DNA from: Sphingomonas bacterium
GTDB lineage: Bacteria; Pseudomonadota; Alphaproteobacteria; Sphingomonadales; Sphingomonadaceae
Assembly: GCF_028289855.1 (NCBI RefSeq)
Contig: NZ_JAQGKZ010000039.1
Span: 1-32,925 of the forward strand
DNA length: 32,925 nt
Reading direction: 5' to 3'
Positions 14,876-23,122 of the stretch are shown here, one piece after another; positions within the stretch are counted from its first letter, which is position 1; each line of letters begins with the position of its first letter. Position numbers and translations under genes: made by a program. Below the pieces are notes generated by a model that saw nothing but the letters and a program-made list of their open reading frames with translations, made no database searches and was not told the DNA's origin.

Positions 14876-16690
14876 ATGCCGCCCACCGACCTCCCGCCGA
14901 CCAAGGATCGCCCGCTGATCCCGACCCTGCGGCGGTTCCTGCCCTATCTGTGGCCCCGGGATGCGCCCGCGTTGAAGCTCAGGATCGTCGGCGCGATGGT
15001 CTTCGTGCTGCTGTCGAAGCTCGTCCAGATCTTCGGCGGCGCCTACCCGCTCAAATTCGCGATCGACCGGATGGCGGGGAACGACCGCAGCGCGGTCTGG
15101 CTGATCGTCGCGCTGGTGGTCGGCTATGCCGCCGCGCGGCTGTCATCGACGCTATTCGACAATATCCGCAACGTCATCTTCGAGCGCGTCGGACAGGAAG
15201 CGACACGGCGGCTCGCGGCGACGGTGTTCCGCCACCTCCACCGGCTTTCCTTGCGCTTCCACCTCGAACGGCGGACGGGGGCGGTCACCAAGGTGGTCGA
15301 GCGCGGCACCAAGAGCATCGACACGATGCTGTATTTCATGCTGTTCAACATCGCGCCGACGGTGATCGAGCTCACCATCGTGCTCGCCATCTTCTGGATC
15401 AGCTTCGGCTTCTGGCTAGCCGCGGCGACGGTGGTGATGGTGGTCGTTTACATCGCCTTCACCCGCGCCGTGACCGACTGGCGCAACGCGTTGCGCACGC
15501 GGATGAACGACCTAGACACCGGTGCGGTCGCGCACGCGGTCGATTCGCTGCTCAATTTCGAAACGGTCAAATATTTCGGCGCCGAGGAGCGCGAGGCGCG
15601 GCGCTACGACGACGCGATCCACGCCTACGCCAACGCCGCGGTCAAGAGCGAGAACAGCCTCGCTTTGCTCAATATCGGCCAGTCGTTCGTCACCAATTCG
15701 ATGCTTGGCGGCGCGATGGCGTTCATCGCCTGGGGATGGAGCCAGGGGCGGTTTTCGGCCGGCGACGTGATGCTCGTCTCGACCCTGCTCAGCCAGATGT
15801 TCCGCCCGCTCGACTTGCTCGGCATGGTCTATCGCACGATCCGCCAGGGCGTGATCGACATGGGCGCGATGTTCGACCTGCTCGATACCAACGCCGAGAT
15901 CGTCGATGCGCCCGGCGCCAAGTCGCTCAATATCGACCGCGGGCACGTGCGGTTCGAGGACGTCCGCTTCGGCTACGATCCCGGCATGCCAATCCTCAAG
16001 GGGATCGACCTCGACATCCCGCCGGGCAAGACGCTCGCGGTGGTCGGGCCGTCGGGCGCGGGCAAGTCGACGCTCGCGCGGCTGATGTATCGCTTCTACG
16101 ATCTAACCGGCGGGCGCATCACGATCGACGGGCAGGATATCGCGCAGGTGACGCAGGCGAGCCTGCGCGCCGCGATCGGCATCGTCCCGCAGGACACCGT
16201 GCTGTTCAACGACACGATCGGCTACAACATCGCCTATGGCCGCGAGGGCGCCGACGAGGCCGATATCGTGCGCGCGGCCAAGGGCGCGGCGATCGCCGGG
16301 TTCATCGAGCGCCAGCCCGAGCAATACGACACGCGCGTCGGCGAGCGCGGGCTCAAACTGTCGGGCGGCGAGAAGCAGCGCGTCGCGATCGCGCGGACGT
16401 TGCTCAAGGACCCGCCGATCCTCATCCTCGACGAAGCAACCAGCGCGCTCGACAGCCGAACCGAAAGCGAGATCATGGAAACGCTTGAGGCGATCGAGCG
16501 CGGCCGCACCACGATCGTCATCGCGCACCGGCTGTCGACGGTGGTCGATGCCGACCAGATCGTGGTGCTGGACGCTGGGCAAGTGGCGGAGCGCGGGACG
16601 CATGCCGAATTGTTGCGCAAGCGCGGGCTTTATGCGGACATGTGGCAGCGTCAGGCGCAGGAGCGTGAAGAGGCGTTGGCGGCGGAATAG
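14876..16690 (+). CDS. Atm1-type ABC transporter (fused permease/ATPase)
   Basis: 604 aa half-transporter. The N-terminal transmembrane domain (about 40-320) contains SKLVQIFGGAYPLKFAIDRM and the LERRTGAVTKVVERGTKSID segment typical of the Atm1/HMT1 (ABCB7) group. The ATPase domain has Walker A GPSGAGKST (about 391-399), signature LSGGEKQR (about 494-501) and Walker B ILILDEATSALD. The family exports glutathione-linked sulfur or metal compounds and supports Fe-S and metal homeostasis. The ATG at 14876 fits the start; an upstream ATG at 14822 adds 18 residues and lacks a better ribosome site. Confidence 0.92.
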   Translation: MPPTDLPPTKDRPLIPTLRRFLPYLWPRDAPALKLRIVGAMVFVLLSKLVQIFGGAYPLKFAIDRMAGNDRSAVWLIVALVVGYAAARLSSTLFDNIRNVIFERVGQEATRRLAATVFRHLHRLSLRFHLERRTGAVTKVVERGTKSIDTMLYFMLFNIAPTVIELTIVLAIFWISFGFWLAAATVVMVVVYIAFTRAVTDWRNALRTRMNDLDTGAVAHAVDSLLNFETVKYFGAEEREARRYDDAIHAYANAAVKSENSLALLNIGQSFVTNSMLGGAMAFIAWGWSQGRFSAGDVMLVSTLLSQMFRPLDLLGMVYRTIRQGVIDMGAMFDLLDTNAEIVDAPGAKSLNIDRGHVRFEDVRFGYDPGMPILKGIDLDIPPGKTLAVVGPSGAGKSTLARLMYRFYDLTGGRITIDGQDIAQVTQASLRAAIGIVPQDTVLFNDTIGYNIAYGREGADEADIVRAAKGAAIAGFIERQPEQYDTRVGERGLKLSGGEKQRVAIARTLLKDPPILILDEATSALDSRTESEIMETLEAIERGRTTIVIAHRLSTVVDADQIVVLDAGQVAERGTHAELLRKRGLYADMWQRQAQEREEALAAE

Positions 16691-16966
16691 TCAGGCGAGC
16701 AAGTCGCGATACTCGGCATGCCGGTCGATATATGCCTTCACGAACGGGCATTGCGGGATCACCTTGAGCCCCCGGTCGCGCGCGGCGTCGAGTGCGCCGC
16801 GGATCAGCTTGCTGCCAACGCCATGCCCTTCGAGCTTCTTGGGCACCAAGGTATGTGTGAAGACGATCGTGTCGCCTTCGAGCTGATACGCGGCGATCGC
16901 GCGCAGGCCGTCGACCTCGAGCTCGAATTCGTGCTCGGCGCGGTTGTCGGTCACTTTGTCGGGCAT
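16691..16966 (-). CDS. Small GNAT-like N-acetyltransferase (YjdJ/COG2388 type)
   Basis: 91 aa, the single-domain mini-GNAT form. Segments are EFELEVDGLRAIAAYQLEGD, IVFTHTLVPKKLEGHGVGSK and LIRGALDAARDRGLKVIPQC. The EGHGVGSKL loop is the acetyl-CoA pyrophosphate-binding motif, and CPFVKAYIDRHAEYRDL is the typical ending. The substrate is unknown. GGAG about 8 nt before the ATG at 16966 supports the start. It is convergent with the ABC exporter gene; the two stops are adjacent. Confidence 0.9.
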   Translation of the reverse strand: MPDKVTDNRAEHEFELEVDGLRAIAAYQLEGDTIVFTHTLVPKKLEGHGVGSKLIRGALDAARDRGLKVIPQCPFVKAYIDRHAEYRDLLA

Positions 16967-17014
16967 ACTCGGTCTCCGCTGGCGGCGCTCGCCAATCGGC
17001 GATAGCGTCCGCCC

Positions 17015-17923
17015 ATGCAAGCGACGCGAAGACAAATCATGGCGGGGCTGGCCGCGCTGCCGTTGATCGGCGCGGCGCCCGCCGCTGCGCGCGTGCGCGT
17101 CGTGCTGCTCGGCACAAAGGGCGGGCCGACGCCATCGCCGTATCGCGCCGCACCGGCGACGCTGATCGAGATCGACGGCAAGGCGTGGGTGGTCGATTGT
17201 GGCAACGGTGTCGCCAACCAGCTCGCCAAGGCGGGCGTCGCGCTCGACGGCCTCGCGCGCATCTTCGTCACGCACAACCATAGCGACCACATCGCCGATG
17301 TCGGCACGCTGATCGAGCTGGCGTGGGGATCGGGGCTCAAGACCCCGGTCACCGTCCATGGCCCACCGCCGATCCGCCAGATCGTGCGCAGTCAACTGGC
17401 GGCGCTCGCCTACGATGTTGAAGCGCGGGTCCGCGAGGAGGGCCGCATTCCGCTCGACCCGCTGGTGCGCGTGGACGAGCGCGCCGATCCGGGCGTGGTG
17501 GCGCGCGACGGCGGCACGACGGTGACGTCCGCCTTGGTCGACCACGAGACGGTCAAGCCCGACTTCGCCTATCGCTTCGACACGTCCGCGCGGTCGATCG
17601 TGATCTCCGGCGACACGCGCTATTCGGACAATCTGGTCGCGCTGGCCAAGGGCGCCGACCTGCTGATCCACGAAGCGGTCTACGGTCCCTCGATCCCCAA
17701 GATGGCTGGCGAGAATGCCCCGATGCTCGCCGATCATCTCCGCCGCAGTCACACGCTCGCCGAAGAAGCCGGGCTGGTCGCGGCGCGCGCCGGGGTGAAG
17801 AAACTCGTCCTCTCGCACCTCGTCCCGGGCGGGCCGCAAGTCACCGACGCGATGTGGCTGGCGGCGGTGCGGACCAATTTCTCGGGCGAAGTCGTGATCG
17901 GGCACGACCTGATGGAAGTCTGA
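17015..17923 (+). CDS. Exported MBL-fold metallo-hydrolase (RNase Z/arylsulfatase-like)
   Basis: 302 aa. Signal peptide MQATRRQIMAGLAALPLIGA, with cleavage near AAPAAA; RRQIMA gives a Tat-like character. The metallo-beta-lactamase motif THNHSDH is at 86-92, giving the HxHxDH zinc ligands. Further elements are VISGDTRYSDNL, LIHEAVYG and a late LSHLVPGG histidine. This is the RNase Z-like subgroup, but the signal peptide argues for an extracytoplasmic hydrolase rather than tRNA processing. Substrate unknown. It ends 7 nt before the recQ start. Confidence 0.88.
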   Translation: MQATRRQIMAGLAALPLIGAAPAAARVRVVLLGTKGGPTPSPYRAAPATLIEIDGKAWVVDCGNGVANQLAKAGVALDGLARIFVTHNHSDHIADVGTLIELAWGSGLKTPVTVHGPPPIRQIVRSQLAALAYDVEARVREEGRIPLDPLVRVDERADPGVVARDGGTTVTSALVDHETVKPDFAYRFDTSARSIVISGDTRYSDNLVALAKGADLLIHEAVYGPSIPKMAGENAPMLADHLRRSHTLAEEAGLVAARAGVKKLVLSHLVPGGPQVTDAMWLAAVRTNFSGEVVIGHDLMEV

Positions 17924-17930
17924 GCGCGCC

Positions 17931-19715
17931 ATGGCTACAGCCGCCGCGATGCCCGACACGCTTTCCGTCCTCCATTCGACCTTTGGTTTCCCGGCGTTTC
18001 GCGGGGTGCAGGAGTCGGTCGTGTCGCGCGTGCTGGCGGGGGAACGCACGCTGGCGGTGATGCCGACGGGGGCGGGCAAGTCGCTGTGTTACCAATTGCC
18101 CTCGGTGATGCTGGACGGGACGTGCGTCGTCGTCTCCCCGCTGATCGCGCTGATGCACGACCAGTTGCGCGCGGCCGAAGCGGTCGGCATCCGCGCCGCG
18201 ACGTTGACCAGCGTGGATGAGAACCGCGCGGAGACTCGCGGGCGGTTCCTCGATGGCGACCTCGATTTGCTCTACGTCGCGCCCGAACGCGCGTCGCAGA
18301 GCGATTTCCGCGAATTGCTCGACCGCGGGCGGATCGCCTTGTTCGCGATCGACGAAGCGCATTGCGTCAGCGAATGGGGGCACGATTTCCGCCCCGATTA
18401 CCGCTTGCTCCGTCCGCTGCTCGATCGCTTCCCCGACGTCCCCCGTCTCGCGCTGACCGCGACCGCCGATGCGCACACGCGGGCCGACATCCTCGACCAG
18501 CTCGGCATCCCCAGGGGCGGGTTGATCGTCGCGGGGTTCGACCGGCCCAACATCCGCTACGCGATCAGCCCGAAGGACAATAGCACGCGCCAGATCGCCG
18601 ATCTGATCGCCGAGCAACCAGGTCCGGGCATCGTCTATGCGCAAACGCGCGCCGCGACCGAGAAGCTGGCCGAGGCGCTGGGCAAGACCGGGCGCCCGAC
18701 CCGCGCCTATCATGCCGGGCTCGACCCGCCCGTCCGCGCGCGCAACCAGGCCGATTTCGTCGCGAGCGAAGACATGATCATCGTCGCCACGGTCGCGTTC
18801 GGGATGGGGATCGACAAGCCCGACGTGCGCTTCGTGGCGCATGCCGGGCTGCCCAAGTCGATCGAGGCCTAGTACCAGGAAACCGGCCGCGCCGGGCGCG
18901 ACGGCGACCCGGCGGTGGCGCACCTGTTCTGGGGCGCGGAGGATTTCGCCAAGGCGCGGCAACGCATCGGCGAGGTCGAACCGCACCGCCAGGCGGGCGA
19001 ACGCACGCGGTTGAACGCGCTCGGCGCTTTGGTCGAAACCGCCGGGTGCCGCCGCAAGCTGCTGCTCGCGCATTTCGGCGACGATGCGCCCGATAATTGC
19101 GGGAATTGCGACAATTGCCTCAACCCGCCCTCGGCGACCGACGCCACGCAAGTCGCGCAAAAATTCCTCTCGGCGGTGTTCCGCACCGGGCAAAGCTTCG
19201 GCGTCGGCTATATCGAGAGCATCCTGACCGGCCAGTCGAGCGAGCGCAGCCTGATGAACGGGCACGAGGCGCTGTCGGTGTTCGGGATCGTTGACGGCAC
19301 GGAGGAAGCCGCGCTGATCAAGCCGGTGGCGCGCGCGCTGCTGCTCAAGGACGCCTTGCGCGCCAACGATTTCGGCGGGCTCGAATTCGGCCCTGGCGCC
19401 AAGGCGATCCTGAAGGGCGAAGCCGAACTGTCGCTGATCGTCCCGCCCAGGCGCGAACGCCGGCGGCGCACCGGCACTGGCGGCGCGAACCCGATCGGCG
19501 ATCCGCTGTTCGAGGCTTTGCGCGCCCGCCGCCGCGAACTGGCGCAGGAAGCCAAGGTGCCGCCGTACGTCATCTTCCACGATTCGGTGCTGCGCGACAT
19601 GGCGGCGATGAAGCCCGACAGTCTGGCGCAACTCGGCACGATTTCGGGCGTGGGCGAACGCAAGCTGGCGGCTTATGGTGACGCGTTTCTGCAAGTGATC
19701 CGGGAGGCAGCATGA
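17931..19715 (+). pseudogene. recQ: ATP-dependent DNA helicase RecQ, interrupted by an in-frame TAG
   Basis: The frame covers a full RecQ of 594 codons. Helicase elements: MPTGAGKSLCYQLPS (motif I), AIDEAHCVSEWGHDFR (DEAH), LALTATAD, VAFGMGIDKPDVRFVAHAGL, and after the stop YQETGRAGRDGDPA (motif VI). A zinc-binding part (CGNCDNC) and a C-terminal HRDC-like domain follow. A TAG codon at 18870-18872 follows PKSIEA exactly where RecQ proteins have Tyr (EAYYQETGRAGRDG). Everything on both sides is in the same frame, so a single TAC/TAT-to-TAG change breaks it. It is either a recent nonsense mutation or a sequencing error. The truncated 313-aa product lacks motif VI and should be inactive. The end overlaps the next ATG by 4 nt. 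Confidence 0.88.
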
Positions 19716-20140
19716 TCCGTAACGTCGACGACAGCATTTCGGTGGCGCCGCAGATTCAGCCGGAGGATATTGCCGCGATCAAGGCGGCGGGGTTTGCCGC
19801 GGTCGTCAACAATCGCCCCGACGACGAACAGGCCGGCCAGCCCGCCGGAGACGCGATCCGCGCGGCGGTGGAAGCGGCGGGACTTGCCTACACCGCGATC
19901 CCGATCGGGCAAGGCGGCTTCAGCCACCCGCAGGTCGCGGCGATGGTCGATGTGCTGGAGGACGCGCAAGGCCCGGTGCTCGCCTTCTGCCGGTCGGGCA
20001 CGCGGTCGTGCAATCTGTGGGCGCTGGCGCGCGCCCGGATGGGGGACGATCCGCAGGAGCTGATCGAGAAAGGCGCGGGCGCGGGATACGACCTCGAAGG
20101 ACTACGGCCGTTGCTCGACCAACTGGCGGCGCAGGCATGA
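19712..20140 (+). CDS. TIGR01244 / DUF442 family protein (PTP-like fold, 'beta-lactamase hydrolase-like')
   Basis: 142 aa. The phosphatase-like P-loop reads LAFCRSGTRSCNLWAL (about 90-105), with Cys and Arg of the CRSGTRS loop. The N-terminal VAPQIQPEDIAAIKAAGF and VVNNRPDDE are typical of the family. In bacteria this domain also occurs in the Blh persulfide dioxygenase fusion and is tied to sulfur metabolism. The activity of the stand-alone form is not settled. ATGA overlaps at both ends link it to recQ and to the following gene. Confidence 0.88.
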   Translation: MIRNVDDSISVAPQIQPEDIAAIKAAGFAAVVNNRPDDEQAGQPAGDAIRAAVEAAGLAYTAIPIGQGGFSHPQVAAMVDVLEDAQGPVLAFCRSGTRSCNLWALARARMGDDPQELIEKGAGAGYDLEGLRPLLDQLAAQA

Positions 20141-20535
20141 CGCACGATCAGATCGTCCAGCTCGCCGGCTCGGTGATCGCGATCCTTGCGCTCGCGGGGG
20201 TCGCTCGGATGCTCAAGCTCGGCCAGAGCCGGATCGCCAATGAGGATGATGCCCGGCGCTTCGCGGAGGAAGCGCTCGCCGGGTTCGAGGGCGGGCGCGC
20301 GCTCGTGTCGGGCGACGGCGGCGCGGCGCTGGTCGCGGGGCGCGGCGCGATCGCGGTGCTGAAGCGCCACGGCGCGCAAGTCGCGGTGCGCCGGCTGGTC
20401 CCGCCCCTGCGCGTTCGCGAAGCAATCGAGGGCGCGACCGTCGAGACCGGCGAACGGCTGTTCGGCCCGGTCACGCTGTTCGGGATCACCGCCGACCAGG
20501 TGCATGGGCTGGAAGCGCCACTGACACTGGTGTAA
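20137..20535 (+). CDS. Hypothetical protein with N-terminal membrane anchor
   Basis: 132 aa. One hydrophobic helix near the start (IVQLAGSVIAILALAGVARM) is followed by a soluble part with RFAEEALAGFEGG and a beta-rich C-terminus ending VHGLEAPLTLV. Unrecognised family, probably a conserved sphingomonad protein because it is embedded between overlapping genes. The ATG at 20137 overlaps the previous stop as ATGA; it ends 12 nt before the sterol-desaturase-like gene. Confidence 0.75.
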   Translation: MTHDQIVQLAGSVIAILALAGVARMLKLGQSRIANEDDARRFAEEALAGFEGGRALVSGDGGAALVAGRGAIAVLKRHGAQVAVRRLVPPLRVREAIEGATVETGERLFGPVTLFGITADQVHGLEAPLTLV

Positions 20536-20547
20536 GCAGAGCCCGCC

Positions 20548-21540
20548 ATGCCGATCCACAACCTGCCCAACGTCGTCAATTATGCCGTGCCCGCCTTCGT
20601 CCTGCTCGTGCTGGCGGAGATGATCGTCGCCTGGGCGCGCGACAAGAAGCGCTATGAGCCGAAGGACACGCTGACGAGCCTCGCGCTGGGCACGGGCAGC
20701 ACGGTCGCCGGACTGCTGACGGTCGGGATCATCTACGGGCTGGCGACCTGGCTCTACCAGTACCGCCTCTTCACGCTCGGTTACGCCTGGTACTGGTTCG
20801 TCGCCGCGTTCGTGATCGACGATTTCGGCTATTACTGGGTGCACCGCGCGGGGCACCGCATTCGCTGGGTGTGGGCGAGCCACGTCAACCACCATTCGAG
20901 CCAGCATTACAATCTGTCGACCGCGCTTCGGCAGACCTGGACCGGATTCTTCAGCCTGGCGTTCATCATCAAGCTGCCGATGTTCCTGATCGGCTTTCCG
21001 CCAGAGATGGTCTTCTTCGTCGGCGGGGTGAATCTGATCTACCAATTCTGGATCCACACCGAAGTGATCGGCCGGATGCCGCGCTGGTTCGAGGCGGTGA
21101 TGAACACGCCGAGCCACCACCGCGTCCACCACGCCACCAACCCGCGTTACCTCGACAAGAATTATGCCGGCGTGTTCATCGTGTGGGACAAATGGCTCGG
21201 CACGTTCGAGCCCGAGCGCGACGACGAGCGCCCGCGCTACGGCATCGTCAAGAATCTGGGCAGCTTCAACCTGATCTGGGCGGCGTTCCACGAATGGATC
21301 GGGATCGCCAGGGACGTGTGGAGCGCGCCGGGGCTCAAGGCCAAGTGGAACTACATGGTCAAGCCGCCGGGCTGGAGCCATGACGGGAGCCGCGAGACGT
21401 CCGAAACCATAAAAGCGCTCTGGGAAGCGCGCGAGCGGGAGAGTGCGGAGTGGAAGAAGCCGACATCGTCGTCGTCGGGGGCGGATCGGGCGGCGCCGCC
21501 GCGGCGGGACGGCTCAGCGAGGACGGCCGCCATACGGTAG
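20548..21540 (+). CDS. Fatty acid hydroxylase superfamily (sterol desaturase-like) membrane protein
   Basis: 330 aa. Histidine boxes: HRAGH (99-103), HVNHHSS (112-118), H170 of the FWIHTE segment and SHHRVHH (189-195). Several transmembrane helices around 12-30, 50-70, 78-95 and 128-160. It resembles the C-5 sterol desaturase/alkylglycerol monooxygenase-like branch, whose bacterial substrates are mostly undefined. The C-terminal ~30 residues (a Ser/Arg-rich tail beyond EWKKPTSSSS) overlap the GMC oxidoreductase gene by 91 nt and are probably non-essential. The start at 20548 has a weak ribosome site. Confidence 0.85.
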   Translation: MPIHNLPNVVNYAVPAFVLLVLAEMIVAWARDKKRYEPKDTLTSLALGTGSTVAGLLTVGIIYGLATWLYQYRLFTLGYAWYWFVAAFVIDDFGYYWVHRAGHRIRWVWASHVNHHSSQHYNLSTALRQTWTGFFSLAFIIKLPMFLIGFPPEMVFFVGGVNLIYQFWIHTEVIGRMPRWFEAVMNTPSHHRVHHATNPRYLDKNYAGVFIVWDKWLGTFEPERDDERPRYGIVKNLGSFNLIWAAFHEWIGIARDVWSAPGLKAKWNYMVKPPGWSHDGSRETSETIKALWEARERESAEWKKPTSSSSGADRAAPPRRDGSARTAAIR

Positions 21541-23036
21541 CGCTGCTCGAAGCGGGCGGACGCAACACCGGGCTGATCACCCGCGTCCCCGGGTTCATGG
21601 GCAAGCAGACGCCCAAGACCAATTGGGCGTATGAGACGGTACCGCAGGCGGGCCTCAACGGCCGCCGCGGGTACCAGCCGCGTGGCAAGGGGCTCGGCGG
21701 GTCGAGCGCGATCAACGCGATGCTCTATGTGCGGGGTGCTGCCTGGGATTACGACAATTGGGCGGCTTTGGGGTGCGATGGCTGGTCGTATGCCGACGTG
21801 CTCCCGGTGTTCAAGCGCGCGGAGGCGAACGAGCGCGGGACGAGCGAATTTCACGGTGCCGACGGGCCGCTGCGCGTGTCGGATCAGGTCTGCCCGCACC
21901 CCGGCAGCGTCGAATTCGTCGAGGCGGGCGCGAGCCTGCAAATCCCGCGTAACGACGACTTCAACGGGCCGGGCCAAGAAGGTGTCGGCCTCTACCAGGT
22001 CACGCAACACAATGGCGAGCGCTGGACCGCGGCGCGCGGCTATGTCGAACCGGCGCGGGGCCGGGCCAATTTCTCGATCGTCACCGACGCGACCGCCGAG
22101 CGCGTGCTGTTCGAGGACGGCAAGGTGTGGGGCGTCGCCTATACGCGCGGCCGCGAGCAAAAAGTGATCCGCGCGAAGAAGGTCGTGCTGGCGGGCGGCG
22201 TGTTCGGGACGCCGCAACTGCTGATGCTGTCGGGGATTGGCCCCGCCGCGCATCTTGCCGAGCACGGCGTCAAGCCGCTGGTCGATCGCGCGCAAGTGGG
22301 CGCCAATCTTCAAGACCATATCGATTACGTGTCCGCGTTCGAAGTGCCTGGACGCTATTTCCTCGGCCAATCGTTCGCCGGTAACCTCGCGATGATGGGC
22401 CAGTTGATCCGCTGGCTGCGCAAGCGCGAGGGCACGCTGACCTCGCCGTTCGCCGAAGCCGGCGGGTTCCTGACGCTGATGCCGGGCAGCCCGGCACCCG
22501 ACGTCCAGTTCCATTTCGTCCCGATCGTCCTCGAGGATCACGGCCGCACCGCGGTCAAGGCGCACGGTTTTTCGTGCCACGTTTGCGTGCTGCGCCCCGA
22601 AAGCCACGGGACGGTGCGCTTGGCGTCGGCGGATGTCCGCGACGCGCCGCTGATCGACCCGGCGTTCCTGAGCGACGACCGCGACATGGCGGTGATGAAG
22701 GCCGGGGTCCGCGCGATGTACCGCATCCTCGCCAGCCCGCCGCTCAACCGCCACGGCGCGAAGGATCGCTACCCGATAGACCTCGACGACGACGACGCGC
22801 TCGACCGGCTGATCCGCGCGCGGGCGGACACGGTCTATCACCCGGTCGGGACCGCGCGAATGGGGAACGATGCCGACGCGGTGTGCGACCCGCAACTGCG
22901 CGTGCGCGGGGTCGAGGGGCTGTACGTCGCCGACGCCTCGATCATGCCCACGCTGGTCAGCGGCAACACCAACGCACCGTCGATCATGATCGGCGAGCGT
23001 TGTGCGGATTTCGTGAAGGCCGACCTCTTCGCATAA
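21450..23036 (+). CDS. GMC family oxidoreductase (choline dehydrogenase-like flavoprotein)
   Basis: 528 aa FAD enzyme. N-terminal DIVVVGGGSGGAAAAGRLSE, then the first GMC signature RGKGLGGSSAINAMLYVRG, the second VVLAGGVFGTPQLLMLSGIG, and the C-terminal TVYHPVGTARMG with the catalytic His and VSGNTNAPSIMIGERCADF. Members oxidise alcohols; the substrate cannot be assigned. It starts with GTG at 21450 just after GGGAG; no nearby ATG keeps the Rossmann motif at the N-terminus. The gene overlaps the preceding sterol-desaturase-like gene. Confidence 0.93.
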   Translation: MEEADIVVVGGGSGGAAAAGRLSEDGRHTVALLEAGGRNTGLITRVPGFMGKQTPKTNWAYETVPQAGLNGRRGYQPRGKGLGGSSAINAMLYVRGAAWDYDNWAALGCDGWSYADVLPVFKRAEANERGTSEFHGADGPLRVSDQVCPHPGSVEFVEAGASLQIPRNDDFNGPGQEGVGLYQVTQHNGERWTAARGYVEPARGRANFSIVTDATAERVLFEDGKVWGVAYTRGREQKVIRAKKVVLAGGVFGTPQLLMLSGIGPAAHLAEHGVKPLVDRAQVGANLQDHIDYVSAFEVPGRYFLGQSFAGNLAMMGQLIRWLRKREGTLTSPFAEAGGFLTLMPGSPAPDVQFHFVPIVLEDHGRTAVKAHGFSCHVCVLRPESHGTVRLASADVRDAPLIDPAFLSDDRDMAVMKAGVRAMYRILASPPLNRHGAKDRYPIDLDDDDALDRLIRARADTVYHPVGTARMGNDADAVCDPQLRVRGVEGLYVADASIMPTLVSGNTNAPSIMIGERCADFVKADLFA

Positions 23037-23066
23037 AAAATGGCCGGTGACTTTCGCCACCGGCCA
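23035..23066 (-). terminator. Rho-independent terminator after amtB
   Basis: Perfect 9-bp stem TGGCCGGTG/CACCGGCCA (23041-23049 and 23058-23066) with an 8-nt loop. On the minus strand it is followed by six T residues (23040-23035). It sits about 57 nt after the amtB stop and touches the stop of the convergent GMC gene, so it may serve both. Confidence 0.88.
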
Positions 23067-23122
23067 AGTGTGTCCGCAGGAGGAACATCGTGAGGGGCCG
23101 ACCGTGGCCGGCCCCGATTTCG

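Noticed and set aside
18870..18872. Amber codon in recQ as programmed recoding (pyrrolysine or selective read-through)
   Set aside because: The family has Tyr at this position, no recoding signal is visible, and a one-base nonsense change is the simpler explanation.
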